A DNA stretch of 64,000 bases, from contig VZRZ01007319.1 of assembly GCA_013398175.1 (NCBI GenBank), positions 1,300,174 through 1,364,173 on the forward strand, read 5' to 3'. Numbering within the stretch: the first letter of the stretch is position 1; each line of letters begins with the position of its first letter. Position numbers and translations under genes: made by a program. The notes below the pieces were generated by a model. That model made no database searches. It was given only the letters and a program-made list of their open reading frames with translations, and was not told where the DNA came from. Positions 60,701 to 64,000 of this stretch are shown here, piece after piece. The stretch comes from Climacteris rufus. Taxonomy: Eukaryota > Chordata > Aves > Passeriformes > Climacteridae.

Positions 60701-63660
60701 TAATAGGTTTCCCTTTCATCTTGAGCTCCCCTGACTAAATTGTCAAACATCTCAGTAATACCATGAACGTTTGCTTCAGGCACAGTCGTAATCACTGTTC
60801 TGTTAGCTCCATCCTGACAAAAGGATGGCTATTCTCCAGGCACACAATTGACTCTCCTACTACCAAATGCCTCTTCTTATCGTCCTCAATAGCTTCTCCT
60901 ACAATTCCCCTTGAGTTTCCTTGCTTCAGTCTAATCCTCCAGATCTCATTCATGTCCCATTTCCCATTTGCCATGTCGGTTCACCTGCAGTACATTGTTA
61001 AGTCTGTGCCGATCCTGTATCCTGAGCAAAAAGGACCAGCATAGGAATACTTCTTTGGACTTCTGAGTCCTGTGTCTTTCTTTCTTCCTTCCTTCCTTCC
61101 TTCCACTGCGTTTCGATGGCAAAGGTTCTATCCTCTTTAGGCAGAACACTGTGAGGAGAGCAATAATCAGCTTCACGAGCTACCTAAGCAGCACCTCATT
61201 CTCTTCTTAGAGAGAGGCAGAACACAATTGCTTTTCTGAGCCCTTCTGCCCAGCTCTGTGGGAAAGGGAATAATTAGCCCCGTTAAGCTCCAGGGCCAGC
61301 AGCCCCATGCCTTCCCTGCCCTCCCCTCACTTGACCGCGGTGTGTTGGAGCTGCAGCCCTTCCCTGGCTGAGCACAGCTGAGCTCCCAGCAGTGCCCACA
61401 TGGCCGCTCCCTGCTCCTGCTCTGCTGCTGCCCTGACACCCACCCAAGGCAGCACAATTGGCCCTTGAGTGCTCTGATGGTGAAAGCAGAACACGGAGGG
61501 GCACTTCCTCACGCTCTCCCTTTTTCATTCCTTGTTATTTTAGCTCAATGAATTTGCTCCCATGTTTCTGAACCCTCTTGCATTCAACTGCAGGCTATAC
61601 AGGCTGCTTTTCCCCCGACACTGCCATCAGGTGGTAATATATTGCTCACCAGAGCAAGAACTTGTCAAGAAAGTCAGTGGGCTGCAGTGTCCCTCTGGGG
61701 TCAGGCAAGCCAGTCTTGTGGAGTTTGTTAAATGAGGTATGTGGGGCCATGCTGTAACGTGAGGGAAAAGGGAGGAATAAATAAATGTCTATAAACGTTC
61801 ACATTTCTGATCCTTGAAAATGATCCACTTGAATCACTGTGTCTAGTACCCAGTTTAGTAAAAAGACATCTTTCTTTACTTCTGATTGATCTCCCAAGCC
61901 AGCATTTGGGCTGCAGTATAGCAGAGTGGTCTATGTCATGGCATACAATCTAGCTTCCCACACTTACCTAAGTGTAAACTGGGACTACATCCACAGGAGC
62001 CAGTGGTGGTGTCATCATGTAAAACTCATGTGTGTATGATCAAAGGAGTCCTTGTTTTTCTTTTCCCCCAGCTCATAACAGAGCTCAGAAATAGAGAACC
62101 ATTTTGATATTTAAAAACCATTTGATATTTAATCAGAACAGAAGCTTGGCATATGAAGAACATAGGCATATAGCTGAGCTGAGCTTTGGGAGACATTAAA
62201 AATGAATTATGCTGATAAAGAACAGCTGTATTCTTACATCAGAAACCATAGAGACAAATAATTAATTTGCCTTCATTAATTTCCCAAGTCTTTTCTGGAA
62301 AAAAGTCCAGAAATGTTTAGATTGCAGATCTAATTATCATGAAGTGAGCATACGTATTAAGACATTGTATCAATTATTGGTGTCATTATAAAAGGTGTCA
62401 TTATGAAAGCTGATTTCTGCTCCTGCAATGTTAAGATCCCCACTCACCTCCACCCACCCTGAGTCTCTTTGTTGCCTACTAGCAGGAAGTCTGGAGAAAA
62501 GAAGGTGATGAAATGTTGATTATAATTTTCTTATTTAATAAGTCTGTTTCTGTTGGCTAAGCAGGGCTGCACACAGCTGTGAGGTGGAAGAGGGAAGTGG
62601 GTACAGTGTCTTGAAAGACACCATTATGGAGGCCACAGCATATTTGTCTCCCTTGCCATTCTACACTATGAAAAATAGTAATCCCAAGGTTTAAATTTGG
62701 TGGCTCAAGTGTGGTTTAAATAAAATAAATAAATCAAACCAGTTGATCAGATAAATCAGTGGGAGTTGAGTTGAGTGGCAGAAGAGGAGGGTACTTAGAG
62801 GGATGGTGGGGTTTGTCCCAGTGTTTTTGAAGGGGTAACAGAGAGTGTAACATGGGTTTACATTTGTGTTTTACAGGACAGTAGGGACACAGACAATACA
62901 CAGAGTACATACATTGAAAAGCTATACATCGCAAACACTCCTGTTGCACCAAGCCTACAGACTGAGGAAATTTTTAGGAACTGGTAGCTATTCAAAGGAT
63001 AGAATGGGACTCCTGGGAAATACAGGCTAAAGCTCTTCTGAAGGATGTAGACGTTATATTTATAATTTATTGAGTGCCTTTGAATGAGTCAAATTTTATT
63101 TCAATGGCAGGCAGATCAGAAATCTTGGCATTGTTTTTTGTCATGAAGCAATCTTGACAAGTATATATGGCTGGTACTTAAAAATTCCTACTGTGTCGTT
63201 GAAACACTTCCAGGCATCATTTAATCAGGTGAAGGAGATCTTAGCTAACTCTTGTTCTCATTCAGTTTTGCCAATTATACCTTGTCTAGAATTTTGTCTC
63301 CTCTTACTTGCAAACCTCTCTTCAATTCTTGCTAATTTCTGTGGCTACACCAAGTGATTAAAGCCAACCTTTCTGGCATGCACAGTATGTGCTCTCTGTC
63401 TGTGCACCATGCTGGCCATGCTGGTAAGCACTGTGAGCCCTCCAGTCTGGCTGGAAAAGGTCTGGAATGTTTTTTAGCATGGCCTGGGAGGGTTTGGGAG
63501 GTGGGGCTGCACCAGCTCACAGACCCATACTCATGGGCACAGGGCACGGGTGGTTCAGAGAACACCAAACCAGACAGGCACCTTGCACCACAGCTGGGCA
63601 AGCTGAGAGCTGGCTTCTGTGTTTGGCCTTGCCTTGTGGCCAGTGCTTGAATATATTTAT
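57742..63660. other. Intergenic flank toward the next gene
   Basis: No exon recognised. 59050-60240 is AT-rich, low in repeats and holds homeobox-, E-box- and GATA-like words. A T-run lies at 60664-60684 and a TTTC/TTCC run at 61075-61104. A tandem word GGGAGAAATAGGCTGG occurs twice, around 58012 and 58084. Confidence 0.5.
61075..61104. repeat. TTTC/TTCC short tandem repeat
   Basis: About 30 bp of TTTC then TTCC units. Confidence 0.85.
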
Positions 63661-63890
63661 AGAATCATGGAATCATTTGGGTTGGAAAAGATCTTTAAGA
63701 TCATTCAGTCCAACCATTAAGCCCACCACTAAACTGTGTCCCCAAGTGCCACATCTCCACATCTTTGAAATACCTCCAGGGATGGTGACTCAACCATTTC
63801 CCTGTTCCAATCCTTGATAACCCTTTCCGTGAAGAAATGTTTCCTAATATTCTACCTTAATTTCCCCTGGCACAAATTGAGGCCGTTTCC
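63661..63890 (-). mobile_element. CR1 LINE 3' fragment, reverse orientation
   Basis: Starts AGAATCATGGAATCATTTGG and continues TTGGAAAAGATCTTTAAGAT, CAGTCCAACCATTAAGCCC, ATACCTCCAGGGATGGTGAC, GTGAAGAAATGTTTCCTAAT, and CCCCTGGCACAAATTGAGGC. This is the reverse complement of a bird CR1 3' end. Confidence 0.9.
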
Positions 63891-64000
63891 GAGGGATTCC
63901 CGCTGGAAAATGGTGATGCCACATCTTCCATATTCTGGTTTGGTGTGCTTTGTTTTGTTGGGGTTTCTTTTGCGGCCAAGACATCCTGTGAGGAACAGAG

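Overview
This window is vertebrate nuclear DNA, most likely from a bird. It has long introns, spliced exons with GT/AG borders, CR1 LINE fragments (one ending in the typical ATTCTATGATT tail) and ERVL-like solo LTRs of avian type. I cannot name the species. Two genes are recognised, in the tail-to-tail order known from other amniotes: the 3' end of ATXN1 (ataxin-1) on the + strand and the complete coding region of GMPR (GMP reductase 1) on the - strand.

Left part (1 to about 9,300): end of an ATXN1 intron, then the last coding exon (696-1226), encoding 176 residues. These include the C-terminal part of the AXH domain and the RKRRWSAPE nuclear-localisation / 14-3-3 / U2AF-ligand motif. A long 3' UTR of about 8 kb follows. 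It carries exact 8-mer matches for miR-101 (two), miR-19 and miR-130, a Pumilio element, and AT/GT and TCTA/TCTG microsatellites. It ends near AATAAA signals at 9181 and 9276.

Intergenic part (about 9,300 to 13,700): no gene seen. A good-looking - strand poly(A) signal lies at 9517-9522.

GMPR (- strand, coding span 52576 down to 14195): nine exons with 87, 120, 84, 174, 82, 107, 43, 160 and 181 coding bases sum to 1038, which is 345 codons plus stop, the same length as human GMPR. Catalytic Cys186, Thr188 and Glu289 and the nucleotide-binding loops are all intact. The promoter is a CpG island with a TATAAATA box about 145 bp upstream of the ATG and a 112-base assembly gap just beyond it. The introns hold CR1 pieces, two solo LTRs with 5-bp target duplications (ATGGA and GCATC), an older LTR, a degenerate 23-bp tandem array and a GGAA microsatellite.

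Right part (about 53,200 to 64,000): 5' flank of GMPR with no gene visible. It holds three CR1 fragments and a repeat-poor AT-rich block that may be a conserved non-coding element. MYLIP is the expected next gene but is not in the window.

The two genes do not share a pathway: ataxin-1 is a nuclear transcription and RNA-associated regulator, and GMPR converts GMP to IMP in purine salvage. I found no operon-like, CRISPR-like or otherwise novel gene system here. The observations worth following are regulatory and repeat-derived.
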